Positions 36,536 through 46,824 of a stretch of DNA of 64,000 bases are shown piece by piece (within the stretch, counting starts at the first letter, position 1; each line of letters starts with the position of its first letter). Below the pieces are notes generated by a model. That model was not told the origin of the DNA and did not search any database. It saw only the letters and a list, made by a program, of their open reading frames with translations. The stretch spans positions 29,621 through 93,620 of the forward strand of contig CAJNAR010000192.1 of NCBI GenBank assembly GCA_905220665.1, read 5' to 3'. The translations under genes were made by a program, and so were the position numbers. Source of the stretch: Albugo candida (taxonomy: Eukaryota; Oomycota; Peronosporomycetes; Albuginales; Albuginaceae).

Positions 36536-36780
36536 AGTCTGCCTACTTTGCCTTCTGAAAGTATAGAATTCGTGTTCTCACACCTTTGATGGCTGTAATA
36601 AGGGCTCCATGTCGGCGTTCTTTTTTGTGAGGCGGTTATGCTTTGCATAAATCGCTACTTCTTGAAAGCAAATCGTATGAGACGGGGACTTTCTTGTGCG
36701 ATCTGTTCCTGGCCTTTGCGACAAATCCCACTATTTTTTGTTCAAGGCGTGTCATCGCGTATTCACCGGTTGCAAGAAGC

Positions 36781-38386
36781 ATTTTTAAGCCTCCAATTCA
36801 TTGCAATCAATTGTACAACATGTATTCTTTTATTCAGTAATTTCAAATTCGCTGTCTATTGTCACCTATTATGGCGTCTTTTGTGGTAATTTATCACATG
36901 AGGCAATTGTCTTTACTGCTTCAAAATTTCATGTAAGGTAGAATGAAGCTCGACTTACTTCATGAAATAAACTCCTGAAGCCATGTCGCTACTCCAAAAT
37001 AAAAGGTTCTGTGATTCGCCACAAAGACATATGATGATATATTCAGCCTGATTATTCGCGTTCAAATCCAAATACCTGCTTTTCCATTACTCTGATCTTT
37101 CTTTTCTACTGACCATGTCTGTTTGTTGCCCCATCATGTTTCCGTGTCGTGCTTTGCTAATTGTTGCTTTTCATTTCTGATTGGAGTGTAGCAACAAATG
37201 TTGAACGAAAAGAGTTGTTTCTAGTAATAATTTTGTTGGAAGACATATGTTGTCTCGCAGTCTTGGTCGACTTCCTCTTCAAAGATGTATCACTTAAGCG
37301 AGCGTTGAGTTTGCACTCGACCCATCTTCCTTCATAGTCTCGCATTTTGTAGGATATCTTGGCATGTAAAGATCGCTCATCTCGTTCTCTGCCCATTTCA
37401 CTAGATCAATGTCTGGACGAAAGACGCACTAGCAAGAACCGAGAGGTGACACTGTCGTTCTTGTGTAGATCTAATAGGGCAGTTCAGGACGTGATTGTTA
37501 CTATTCTTTGTGCGACATAGAGGAATGCTGCACCTATACTGTGTGATTCACTGATTTTTCTCGCTTCGATGCCACGAGACAATCACTTTGATCACATATA
37601 CGTCGGCTTCGAATAAGCTTTTTGGTTGCCAAATCTTCCATGTTGACACGAATAGTGACATGCTATCATCATACAGGCTCAAGACTCAGTAGGAATGGAC
37701 GGTGTCGATAGAGTAATCAAAGACTCAGAAATTAGTCTCTTTGTACATCAGAGCGGTCGTATATGATGTTATATGATGCGCTTTTTAGAACCGGAACCGA
37801 ACAATTTCCTGAGGCAGTTGTGTCCCGATCACTCGTTAGGCTGGCCCCGCTTCTCTTTAGAGCTTGTCTGCACTCACAAACCATGTCGATAAATTAATGA
37901 TATCAATAATCAACAGCATGGAGGACAAAAGAATCATGAATTGCTTGCCTCTATCGCTATATATTGTTCTTAGGTCAGATTCCGTGGGAGGTCTTGTCAA
38001 GCTGTGCTTCAATCTAGCTATGAACCCACCTTCTAGTCTGCCAAGCATTTTTTTGAAGTGCTGATTGTTCGCTATTTCGGACTAGTCGATATGAGTCAAC
38101 CTCTGTTTACTGCGTCCAAGCTGGTAACTTTTGACTTTTCTCGTGTATTTGGTAGACTTTTCGTTGACATCAAGATAGTTCTCGCGTGCAATTGCTTGAT
38201 TTTGATCAAACACGTTTTCTCAAAATGGTCTGGTTGTAAGAGTACCAGGCTGTAAGGTACATTTACATTGTGTGCTTCCTTTCTGATTCGAAAGTATCGA
38301 CTCTCGCAAAAATGAACGGTTCTGACTCCATATGGGAGATGCCGTTAGCCTTAAAAAGATAGCGTGCAAAGCATTGATAACACATT
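36781..38386. other. Unrecognised DNA between segment B and the LINE nest
   Basis: A basic minus-strand frame of 79 codons (37157-37396) and frames of 60-66 codons at 37857-38255 are present. Part of this stretch may be the 5' half of the L1-like LINE (ORF1 and endonuclease), but I could not recognise endonuclease motifs. Confidence 0.3.
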
Positions 38387-38808
38387 ATGCTCTTTGTCTT
38401 CTGGTACGATGGTCCTGTCAAACAAGAAGCGTTTTTGTCTGATTGTGCTCGCATTTGCCTCAACAGAGAGCAAAAGCAACCCGACGTTTGCTTGGCTCGA
38501 TTGTATAGTCAAATTGCGACCCGCTTATGGTGGATCCTCTTGTGGCAGCAAAATAGCCTCGAGAACAGTATAGTGACTCTAAAAGAAGACCCGTTGCTAG
38601 TGTTTTGCGCCAATCTGCCTTGCTTTAGAGTGCATTCTGATTTTGCTGCATCGGTGATATGCCAATTCCCAAATCAAAGATTGTAATTTGAGGTAGCATA
38701 GAACGATGCAAGCTGAGCTTCGACAAGGAGAGAGCTTATTGCGCTACTGGATAATGTCAGAATTCATTATGCTTTTATCAGCTGACTGGCTTGATATCAG
38801 TGACGCAT
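38387..38808 (+). mobile_element. L1-like LINE, part left of the gypsy insertion
   Basis: The plus frame 38387-38686 and the following 38706-38808 read as the end of an endonuclease and the start of the linker to reverse transcriptase: FRVHSDFAASV (compare the 'SDH' region that ends LINE endonucleases), then RCKLSF or MQAELRQGESLLRYWIMSEF. The element is interrupted at 38808 by the gypsy LTR and resumes at 46825, where RINESRYFYESSLQQFK continues the linker in a shifted phase. The 5' limit is not defined. Confidence 0.5.
38804..38808. repeat. 5-bp target-site duplication, left copy (CGCAT)
   Basis: CGCAT directly precedes the TGTTAC end of the left LTR. The identical CGCAT follows the TGTTACA end of the right LTR at 46825-46829. 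Five base pairs is the usual duplication for Ty3/gypsy integrase. Confidence 0.95.
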
Positions 38809-38906
38809 TGTTACGCCAGCAGGAGGAAGTAATAGGAATCAAAAGAAGATATTTGCTGGTGGAGCTCTATTTGATAAAAAATGGAAAGTGAGATTTTTAA
38901 TTAAAG

Positions 38907-38918
38907 AATCCTGGTTCA
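38907..38918. repeat. 12-bp target-site duplication of the RTE LINE, left copy
   Basis: AATCCTGGTTCA, belonging to the gypsy LTR (right LTR has AATCCTCGTTCA), stands at 38907-38918 and again at 41971-41982, immediately flanking the LINE. Confidence 0.92.
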
Positions 38919-41900
38919 TTTTTCGGTGGTTAAGGGTGACACCCTGTCTGGGTCATGCCCACAGCGTCTAATTCTGACGCCTCTTTAATCAAATTTTTTA
39001 AGACCCTCCAACTCGGCACCTTCAATGTTCGCGGACTAACGTCGAACATAAAGCAGACATGCTTGGGGAAAGATCGCGCGCGGTACAAATTGGCTGTATG
39101 TGCTCTGCAGAAGACTAAAATGACAGAAGCTCTCGTCAACTTCCGCAGGGCAACCGATCGAGTCATACTACTTCCTTCAGCGAAAGCCTATTACGGCCTT
39201 GGATTTGTATTGTCCGACAGAGTTGCTAATCATGTGCATCGGTATTGGATGGTCAGCGACCGCATCGCCGTATTACAGTTGAAACTGTCAAAGAAAGTCA
39301 CGGTTTCATTCATCAACGTCTATGCCCCGCATATGGGACACACTGCAGACGAATCTGATGCCTTTTATGACACCCTTCAGCAAACAAAAAAGCGCTTTCG
39401 TCACCAGATATTCTTCATTTTGGAAGACTTTAACGCCAAAATTGGGCAGCTATGCGAAGGAGAGACTTTATTGGGTTTATCTTAGCGTGGATACCGAAAT
39501 GATAATGGTATCGGCTCCGGGATTTTTGTGCAGACAACGACCTCTTCCTGTCCAACACAGCTTTCTTCAAAAGACGCGTACGCAATATCCCCGCATGGCA
39601 AGGCACTAGGAAAGGGAGTCGCATATATTCAGATCGATTACATCATAATCCATCTACGATTCAAGCTGCTACTTTCCAATTCACAATCTTGGAGCGGGAC
39701 ACTCGTTGACAGCGAACACCGGCTTAGAACCACGCATCTACAACTACCCGATATCTTAAAGAATCTCAAAAAAATTTCTCGCACACAAGCTTCGGAGCTT
39801 ACTTTTGACAACGATCTCCTCCGTGATCCGGACATACTTGATTTATACCAGTAAACCATCGCTAAGGCATTTGTCGCACCAACACTCGTTGAATCACTCG
39901 ACTGGCCATCGGTACTTAATCGCGTCAAAGCCATTGCGAACAATATCATCCCACCCAAAATTGATATCGCAGAACGTCCCGATCACAATGATGAAATAGT
40001 CGAGCTTTCTCTCGCACAATATACGTCGCCGTGCCCTGATCACCAGCAGCAACAACCCTGTCGACCTACTGCTTTATCGGTCTCGCCGACAAGCCCTGCT
40101 ACGGACCATACGACAGAAGCGCAAGGCAGCTGGCAGACTTCGCGTAACATGGCACATTATGGATCTCGAAAAGTACAAATACATGGAGAAGATGTACCAT
40201 ATCGTTCGACGGTTCACACCAAACAAGCGGTCAGCATTATTTCTACGTGATCATGATGGGCGCATCACTGGTAATTCCAGGGATATAGCCCAAGTCATCA
40301 CGGAATTTCTGTCAGCCCACTTCCACAAACCCCATCTTTGTGACGTCTCTGTTAGACAATATATCATGACATCTCCCATTAGGGCGAAGGAAGTTACACA
40401 AGCATTCCGGTCTTTGAAAAACAATCGCGCACCAGGAGCATATCACGTCCCAGCCGAATTGCTCAAATATAGCCCCCCAGTGGTTTCCGATATCCTCGCT
40501 AAAGCAATCAATTGCCATATCCATAACCCCACCACACCCATGCAGGAAAGCCTTAATCATGGTGTTGTCATCACCGTTCCGAAGCCTAACAAACCGACGG
40601 GCAGCTGCGTCAACCTGCGACCGATCACCCATCTCAGCACCACGCTTAAGACCATATTCACGGTCATCCCAAATCGCATCTGTGAAGAAGTTGATAAATG
40701 GCTATCGCTTAACTAGAGTGACTTTCGAGTCGCCCGCAGTACAGCCGATGCAGTCTGGGCCCACAGATGGAATATCGCATTAACGCGTCGCTTCCAGAAT
40801 AACATGTTCATTCTAGGTATCGACCTCAGCAAAGCTGTTGACACCATCTATCGACATCGATTGCTGCTAGTTCTGAGCTCGATCTTGGATCTAGACGAGG
40901 TCCAGTCGATAAAAGCTCTTCTAATTGCCACAACCCTCCAACTCCGCCTTGGTACGAATTGCTACTCAACATTCTCAAATAATCATGGTACACCTCAAGG
41001 AGATGCGCTATCCCCACTTCTGTTCGTGGTCTACTTGGAAGCGGTAATACGCAATTTATGTCTACACGTGGAAATTTCAATGCGCGAGCTCAATGCCATT
41101 GTGTTTGCCGATGATGTGGATTTCATCCACATGATCCTACTCCTCTCGAGAACATTCTTCTTGTTGCCGAGCAGGTATTCCGGGCATGGTCTTTGACCAT
41201 CAATGTCAGCAAAACAGAGCTAACGACTATTGCTCGTGCGCCGAACGCAACCGAGGAAAGTCGGCGTAACGTTTGCAAATTGGGATCACTACTTGGCGAT
41301 TCTGAAGATGTACAGCTACGTAAAGCTAATGCAACAGCTGCCTACAAAAGATTTTGGAAAGTATGAATTCACTCTCACTTACTCCCAGAAACACTACGCG
41401 TTTGCTCATACAATATCTATCTGTTACCTATCCTACTGTACAACTGTGGAACATGGGGTCTCACAGAACGCTACATTGGCACTCTTGAAGCGTATCACCT
41501 ACGTCAGCTTCGCCGCGTCCTCCGCATCCAATACCCTTAGCAAACCAGCAACGCGGACCTATACAAGCGCTGAAACACAAAAACGCTTCGAATCCGCCTG
41601 ACGAAGTCTCGCTGGAGACTCTTTGGTCATATTCTCCGCCGCACACAGCCTATTTCAGCTCAAATGAACATGCTCCGATATTATGATTCTGCGGGTAATT
41701 TGCCGACTCATCGGGTCCGCACACCTATTTGTCTCCCAACCGTTCTCGACAAGGATCCACGGCTCGCCATAGCTTCCAGTCTACATCTCCGCACTACCGC
41801 AGATCTGTACGCCCTATCAAATATACCACAAGACCGCGCATTCAACTTACTCAGAGTCTCTGCAATAGCCAGGAACTAATTTACCGGAATAAAGAAACAT

Positions 41901-41970
41901 TCAGGCGTAAGCGAAAGCTAGAGTATGCTAATACGGACTTGATGCCGCCGCGAAGACGCACATAATAAAA
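38919..41970 (+). mobile_element. RTE-type non-LTR retrotransposon (LINE), near full length, defective
   Basis: A 3052-bp LINE flanked by 12-bp target duplications. It begins TTTTTCGGTGGTTAAGGG and ends CACATAATAAAA, a short A-rich tail. It encodes an apurinic-type endonuclease followed by a reverse transcriptase in one reading unit. The ~3-kb size, single ORF and lack of a long poly(A) fit the RTE clade. It inserted into the 3' LTR of the gypsy element, so it is the youngest of three nested elements. A 3'-end relative lies at 8326-8620. Confidence 0.92.
38955..41877 (+). pseudogene. RTE LINE endonuclease-reverse transcriptase, inactivated
   Basis: Endonuclease: LGTFNVRGL near 39017, ALQKTKM near 39105 (family ALQETK; catalytic Glu replaced by Lys), FINVYAPH near 39310, EDFNAKIG near 39425 (family GDFNAKIG) and GTLVDSEHRL near 39695 (family SDHR; Asp to Glu). 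Reverse transcriptase: LKNNRAPGA near 40415, ITVPKPNKPTGSCVNLRPI near 40570, GIDLSKA near 40813, GTPQGDALSPLLF near 40990 and VFADDVDF near 41100, so the polymerase aspartates survive. A C-terminal region (SRWRLFGHILRR near 41606) follows. Breaks: a frameshift after 39485, an in-frame TAG at 40714-40716 with the same frame resuming, a frameshift near 41140 and stops near 41350 and 41540. The last stop is at 41877. Confidence 0.93.
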
Positions 41971-41982
41971 AATCCTGGTTCA
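41971..41982. repeat. 12-bp target-site duplication of the RTE LINE, right copy
   Basis: AATCCTGGTTCA, identical to 38907-38918, directly after the A-rich LINE tail. The gypsy LTR continues from here with CCTATCTTATTGC. Confidence 0.92.
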
Positions 41983-42049
41983 CCTATCTTATTGCTTGTT
42001 CCATTTCTTCAACTATGTAGAATTATGTATGCATGTACAATGGAGTTTG

Positions 42050-42250
42050 TTACATCCTCCCGGATTTGACTTCTCGTTGGCGCTTCTTGAAATCGGAGAT
42101 GAGAACATTCCAATGAGAAGCATGACGAATATCTTGCTCCCACTCCCATGTAGATTCGTGCTCGAGTAATCCATGCAATTTCACGAGCCATTCAGGTTTA
42201 CGACTAAATTGACGCTTCTGAAGAAGCTGTTCTATGATGTGCATGTGCCG
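42050..42250 (-). pseudogene. Gypsy integrase C-terminal chromodomain, stop codon in the LTR
   Basis: Reading minus from about 42250: IIEQLLQKRQFSRKPEWLV, then HGLLEHESTWEWEQDI. This is the chromodomain signature (compare '..YLVKWKG....E.TWE'), which in chromoviruses targets integration through modified histones. The ORF runs through the polypurine tract (encoding SGR) and ends ATG-TAA, where the last G and the TAA are bases of the 3' LTR terminus (TGTAACA). This short part is itself uninterrupted. Confidence 0.85.
42055..42063 (-). other. Polypurine tract of the gypsy element
   Basis: On the minus strand CCGGGAGGA abuts the 3' LTR start (TGTAACA). A purine-rich run in this position is the plus-strand primer of LTR retroelements. 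Confidence 0.75.
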
Positions 42251-42262
42251 CCACTTTCCTCG

Positions 42263-43464
42263 TCAAAAATAACTCGGGATGATTTCGGAACTGGACAAGT
42301 CTGGATTTGCGGTAGAATTCCCACATAGTGACTTAACACGTCGATATTGAACGGTAGAATTCAATCGACTAATACTCCACGGAAGCTTCAATTGCGCAAC
42401 ATTCGAGTTGACCATTTTATTAATTAAAAATGGTGCAACCTTGCGAGCAGCTAATTTGGCGCGTTTTCCATCAATTTCTTGTGTCGCATGTTTCGCAGAA
42501 ATGCAACGAGTATCCAACATGACCAGATCTCTAATTTCAAAAAGTAATAGAAGTGCGTTTTTGTCGTAGTACATCTTTTTACGAGTCTGAGCTTGAAGTA
42601 GATGTTTCGTGGCTAGATCAATGATCTCTTAACGCCGGCTTTGGAAACGTTTGGCATACTAAGCGATTCCATGTTGAACCTGAATTGCGACGCTAGTAAT
42701 ATTAAGCGCATTTAACGGATTGCGTTCCTTGCGGCCAGTATTAATTTCGAAAGGTGACATGTCAGTTGATGCGCTGATGAGAGTGGCATGAGCATATTCA
42801 GTTATCCTCAAGTAATCGGACCAATCACGTCTATGATACGAAATTTTAAAGCGTAGAGTGTCTAAATCAGGTTCTGACTTTCTGTTTGTCCGTCGGCTTG
42901 TGCCTGATACGAAGTTGTCCTGTGCAGACGAATTCACATCAGCTTAGCAAGAGAAGACCAAAACTTCGAAACAAACTTTGGAATCTCGATCGCTGATAAT
43001 AATCGATGGTAGACCATGATGACGAACGACACAATCCAAGAAATGACACGCTCTCATATAGGCATCATCGTTGCGATTTCACGCCCGATATTCTGACCGT
43101 TTTGGTAATCCCGTAATGAAATCCATAGAGATAACTGACCAACATTCTTCCGGAATCGGAATCGGAATCGGAATCATTTCATTCTTGCGAGGGTTGCTGT
43201 GTTTCCAGCGAGTGTATGTTTCACAATCCGCACGTAATCTCGAACGTCTTGATTTAATGTAGGCCAATGATACCATTGAGCGATGCGTAAAATTGTTCGT
43301 TGAGCACCACGATGTGCGGCAATTTTGGAGTCTTGAAAGCATGAGATGAAAGAAAACCTTCGTATTTGACATATAGTGAGTTTAGGCTTTGCCTTGTTTG
43401 GCATAATCTGGACACATACGATATCCATTGGCAAATTCCTTGTAAACCGAATTGGACCAACCAA
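42263..43464 (-). pseudogene. Gypsy integrase, broken
   Basis: Minus strand. Near 43250-43270, VRDYVRIVKHTLAGN belongs to the zinc-binding/linker part. At 43130-43080, ECWSVISMDFITGLPKRS is the start of the integrase core (family 'W..I.MDFITGLP'). Near 43000, HHGLPSIIISDRDSK has the second catalytic Asp context intact. Near 42780, SASTDMSPFEINTGRKER is the conserved 'H.ST..SPFE...GR'. Frameshifts near 43200, 43075 and 42940 and stops at 42658 and 42575 break it. An in-frame GGAATC x4 array (43152-43175, read as Ile-Pro repeats) has expanded just upstream of the core. Confidence 0.88.
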
Positions 43465-43592
43465 GTGAGCTCCAATTCTGAGATTCTTGTGTCACATTAA
43501 CAGCAACAGATGAAGGCTCGGTAGCGCTTATAGAACGCGACTTACGTGATTTTTCATGTATATTTCCATTCGTAAGCGTCAAATCACCAACA

Positions 43593-44009
43593 TCAAAGGC
43601 GCTGATAGCATCCAGTGCCGTTGACAATTCGGAGCCTTGACGTGATAAAGCATCGGCTACCATATTCAAATGACCTTGAATGTAAATTGCAAAAGAACGT
43701 CAAATATCGAGCCAACTTCGGCGAAGCTTTCAGATGATGGAAAAAACATTTGCATGCAGTGTTGTCCGTGTATCTGTCACATTCGCGACCATAAAGATAA
43801 TGACGCCACTTTTCTGATGCAAGCTCGGTTGCATTAAATTCTTTTTCATGTGTCAGCCAATTAAGCTCATGAATCCGCAGCTTCTTGGAAAAGAATGCAA
43901 TGGGATGATGGCAACCAGAATGAAGCTGAGAAAGTACACTACCAACACAATAGACAGACGCGTCCGTTGTCACGATGAATCGTTTGGCATGATCTGGTAA
44001 ATTCAACAC
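43593..44009 (-). pseudogene. Gypsy RNase H domain, broken
   Basis: Open for 138 codons: LNLPDHAKRFIVTTDASVYC, HPIAFFSKKL, NWLTHEKEFNATELASEKW, HYLYGRECDRYTDNTACK and SPKLARYLTFF. These are the standard blocks of the Ty3/gypsy RNase H (D of TTDAS, E of EKE and D of YTDN retained). The end shifts frame near 43700, where GHLNMVADALSRQG follows at 43675. Its neighbours are the RT upstream and integrase downstream. Confidence 0.9.
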
Positions 44010-44086
44010 AGGTGCGTCTTATAGAGCTGACTTGAGCTGCTCAAACGCATGAGTCTGGCCATCCTTCCATTCCCAAACATGTTCTT

Positions 44087-45003
44087 TCATAACGCAAGAG
44101 TTGCGTAGTCATGGATGAAACGACGATAGTAACCAGCCAAACCCAAGAAACTTAATAGTTTTTTCTGATTTGTTGGAGTCGACCACTTCACAATAGCTTC
44201 TGTCCTCGGAGTATCCCCTGTAACTCTTCTATCCGAAATTGTTTGTTCAAGAAACTTCACTTCCGAGTGGCCAAAATGACATTTGGAATGATGACAGAAT
44301 AACTTCACATGCCGAAGAACCCTAAACAGAGTACGAAGATGTCCAACGTGCTCGTCCAGACTAATGGAGAAAAGAAAAATGTCATTTAGATAGACAAGAC
44401 CAAACACCAGGCATACCAGCTAATCCCATAGGATCCAGAAAACACTGATAGGTTTCATCATGTGTGTAAAAGGTGGTAAACTTGCGGCTTTTGAATGCGA
44501 TCCGCATTTAATGATAGCCTTGGCCCAGATCCAGAACTGAAAAGATGACACAACCACACATCTGATCAAAGAGTTCGTCGATGCGAGGAAGGGTTATCTT
44601 TGGAATGATCGTCGAATGACGTATCGAAGAGGTAGATGTGCGTTGTCCGAGCGTGCCCACTCGGATCGTGATATGTTTTGACCAGTAATGGGGTCCTTCT
44701 TAGGCACACCAAATATATTTGATACCCATGGAGAGTCAGAAATCTCTATCCAACCTTTCTTGAGCTTTTCCGCGACAAACATGTCAAGTGCATCTTGTTC
44801 GACCTTAGATAGCGACACGGTGCACGGTTGCTAGGTTCAGCATCCGGTTTTATAATAATATCAAAGTCCACACGACGTGAAGGTGGAAGTCCATCCGGAA
44901 GTGTCTCTGGAAAGGCATCTTTGACCTCATTCAAAAGAGTAGTAATTGATTGATGTATTGTATCACTCTCCGTCATAACAGCGCAGATCTTTACGCGATA
45001 CAC
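44087..45003 (-). pseudogene. Gypsy reverse transcriptase, catalytic YLDD changed to YLND
   Basis: Minus strand. FPETLPDGLPPSRRVDFDI opens the domain near 44930, then VEQDALDMFVAEKLKKGWIE, SNIFGVPKKD near 44705, SVLDLGQGYH near 44535, MGLAGMPGVW near 44430, VYLNDIFLFS near 44395 and FLGLAGYYRRFIHDY near 44140. The active-site box of this family is YLDD; here the first Asp is Asn, which should abolish polymerisation. Frameshifts near 44800 and 44600, another near 44510, and a stop near 44420 separate the pieces. Confidence 0.92.
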
Positions 45004-45168
45004 TTCGTCCTACTCTTGCTTCTTGACTTTTCGTTTGAAGTCAATTACAGCAATTTCCATATCGATTTCATTGCTTTTATCCCTAATAGTGCATGTTGAA
45101 GGCACGCCCATATGTGGAAGTGAAATTTCATGAGAACGCCCATCAAGCTGAGGTTGAAACTTGGTAAA

Positions 45169-45492
45169 TCATGGTTTGCCAAAGATGACATCATGAGCAG
45201 AACCCAATGGCCATTCCATGACTTGTAAATTGCGAAATCTGTATCGATCAAATACGATAGTCGCAGCACCCTTTTTAATGGAATGGCCTTTAGTGGAACT
45301 TCCATTAAATCGTGTAACTTGGGAGACACCAGAGTGTGTCCATTTCTGCATCAAGCCGGGACGAATAACATTCCAAGTTGCACCGCTATCAAACATAATA
45401 GTGACAGGAGTTCCATCACAACTTCCTTTTTTACGAATAAGTTCATTCTCTGGATGCACCGGATTCGTAGTCGACGTCGAAATCTTTTCCAT
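45169..45492 (-). pseudogene. Gypsy aspartic protease region
   Basis: The minus frame has TPVTIMFDSGATWNVIRPGL, the retropepsin active-site box (DSGA), and later SAHDVIFGKP. The frame ends at a stop where the family normally continues with a 'P W' motif. Another minus frame (45045-45329) overlaps the end and carries the linker to RT, so a frameshift is likely near 45170. It acts in polyprotein processing in intact relatives. Confidence 0.85.
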
Positions 45493-45540
45493 TTCGACAA
45501 TCTACACTTCGTTTCCGGAACTTGTAATAGAAGGTAGCGA

Positions 45541-46538
45541 CTAAGTCGCTCTTGGAGACGTGGAAGCATTAAGGCTTACAGCCGTTTGTTCATGTCGAGC
45601 GCTATGAGCTTGCTTCTCCAAATTCTTTAAGCTTGTAATAGTGTTCGATGACGTGACCGGGCTTCTTACAGTAGCGAAATTTCTTCGACGAAGAAGCTGA
45701 TGATGAGGAGCAACGATGTTTGGTAAACCCTGAGTCAATCTCCATTGGTTCCGGGTCAATCTCTTGCACGCGTGGTGATGCAGGTTGTTGATGGTGAAAA
45801 TGTTGATTGAAAGCTGCACATGATCGGTATTGCGAGTATACCGGTGGACGTTAGTTCTTACCGCGGACACGATGAGATCGATCATACTCCACCGCAATCT
45901 TCATGGTTTGTGAAACTGTGACATACCGGCGGTATTGCACTTCTTCCCGTGTGGAACTCACTGCTCCTCGCTTAAAAGTAGGTAAATTTATCCAACTCGC
46001 TCATTTCCGTAACTTGCATGATAGCTTCACGGAAACGTGAAATATAAAGTTTCAAGTTTGGACAACTTTTCTGTTTGAGTGCGTACAATTGATCACGCAA
46101 GCGTTCTTGCAGATTAGAGGGTACAAGTTCTTAATTTACTTTAACGATGAGGTCTTGCATGTCTTTGATATTAGGCTTGTTCAACTTGTACCAAGATGCG
46201 GCATTCCCTTTGAAATTGGTGGTCGTGATTGCCAAAATACGAGCACTTCGACTGACATCCCGCCAGTCGATACTCTTTGCTTCGAAGAAATAATTCAGTT
46301 GCTCAAATTACAGATCCACGGACTCGCCTACTTTACCACGGAATTGAGGTAAGCTGATCCCTTCAACTTTTATTTCACGCTTGGTCATAACTTCAAGCAA
46401 TTGCTGTTGTTTTTCGACTAATTCGATCAATGTTTTCGTGTTGGCGTCGAGGGACCATCCTTGGGGTACAATGACGTCATGATAACTAAGAAACAAAATA
46501 AAGTCCAACCAAATAGAGCCGGAACAAACGACAAACAC
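45541..46538 (-). pseudogene. Gypsy Gag with degraded zinc knuckle
   Basis: Minus strand from 46538. The capsid-like region (46300-45980) reads FEQLNYFFEAKSIDW, NFKGNAASWYKLNKP and LKLYISRFREAIMQV, the retrotransposon gag pattern. In-frame stops occur at about 46308 and 46130, with a frameshift near 45975. The zinc knuckle at about 45690-45645 reads KFRYCKKPGHVIEHYYK. The CX2CX4HX4C consensus would need Cys at the F and first-Y positions, so two of the four ligands are lost by single-base changes. Upstream of 46310 the frame is open and lacks recognisable content. Confidence 0.85.
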
Positions 46539-46624
46539 TCGGCGAGCGGCTTTTCTAAAGTAGTAACACTAAACAGCGCGTAAGAAAAACTCCTTCCAGA
46601 CGACCAACGAACTTTGATTTATGT

Positions 46625-46642
46625 GCCCAGCAAGTGGTACCA
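46625..46642 (-). other. Primer-binding-site-like sequence
   Basis: Two bases inside the 5' LTR, the minus strand reads TGGTACCACTTGCTGGGC. A start with TGG (pairing with tRNA CCA) at this exact position is expected of a primer-binding site. I cannot name the tRNA. Confidence 0.6.
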
Positions 46643-46644
46643 GT

Positions 46645-46824
46645 TGTAACGACGGCAGGAGGAAGGAAGAGGGAGCAAAGGAAGATATTTGCTGGCGGAG
46701 CTCTATTTGATAACAGAAAAAGTGAGATTTTTAGATAAAGAATCCTCGTTCACCTATCTGATTGGCTTATTCACTTCTTCAACTATGTAGAAATATGTGT
46801 GCATTTACAATAGAGGTTGTTACA
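46645..46824 (-). repeat. 5' LTR of the gypsy element
   Basis: 180 bp, TGTAACA...GTTACA on the minus strand, bounded outside by CGCAT and inside by the primer-binding-like site. It carries the uninterrupted version of the LTR split by the LINE on the left. Confidence 0.95.

Larger units (their letters stand above)
27740..36780 (+). repeat. Segmental duplication, copy B
   Basis: Direct, colinear copy of 18030-26750 (anchor pairs listed there). It differs by insertion of the gypsy-derived patch at 28014-28281, by another short insertion near 28379-28440, by absence of the hexanucleotide array, and by a longer version of the unknown paralogous gene. The offset between anchors drifts from about 9.7 to 10.1 kb, reflecting these indels. 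Confidence 0.9.
38809..42054 (-). repeat. 3' LTR of the gypsy element, interrupted by a LINE
   Basis: Parts 38809-38918 and 41983-42054, about 182 bp together, match the right LTR (46645-46824) end to end. Shared blocks include GAAGATATTTGCTGG, GGAGCTCTATTTGATAA, GTGAGATTTTTA, AAAGAATCCT.GTTCACCTAT and TTCTTCAACTATGTAGAA.TA. They differ by about 28 substitutions or small gaps. Confidence 0.93.
38809..46824 (-). mobile_element. Chromodomain Ty3/gypsy LTR retrotransposon, full length, defective
   Basis: A complete but dead element on the minus strand. In its own 5'-3' order: 5' LTR (46645-46824), primer-binding-site-like sequence, gag, protease, reverse transcriptase, RNase H, integrase, chromodomain, polypurine tract, 3' LTR (38809-42054, split by an RTE LINE). 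Removing the 3052-bp LINE plus one target duplication leaves about 5 kb. The LTRs begin TGTAACA and end with the inverse (GTTACA), and are roughly 85% identical by eye, so the insertion is not recent. Stops and frameshifts occur in every domain and two catalytic/ligand sites are altered. Domain order PR-RT-RH-IN plus chromodomain identifies the chromovirus branch. Confidence 0.95.

Noticed and set aside
45218..45544. 108-codon plus-strand frame
   Set aside because: Antisense to the gypsy protease (DSGA box on the minus strand).
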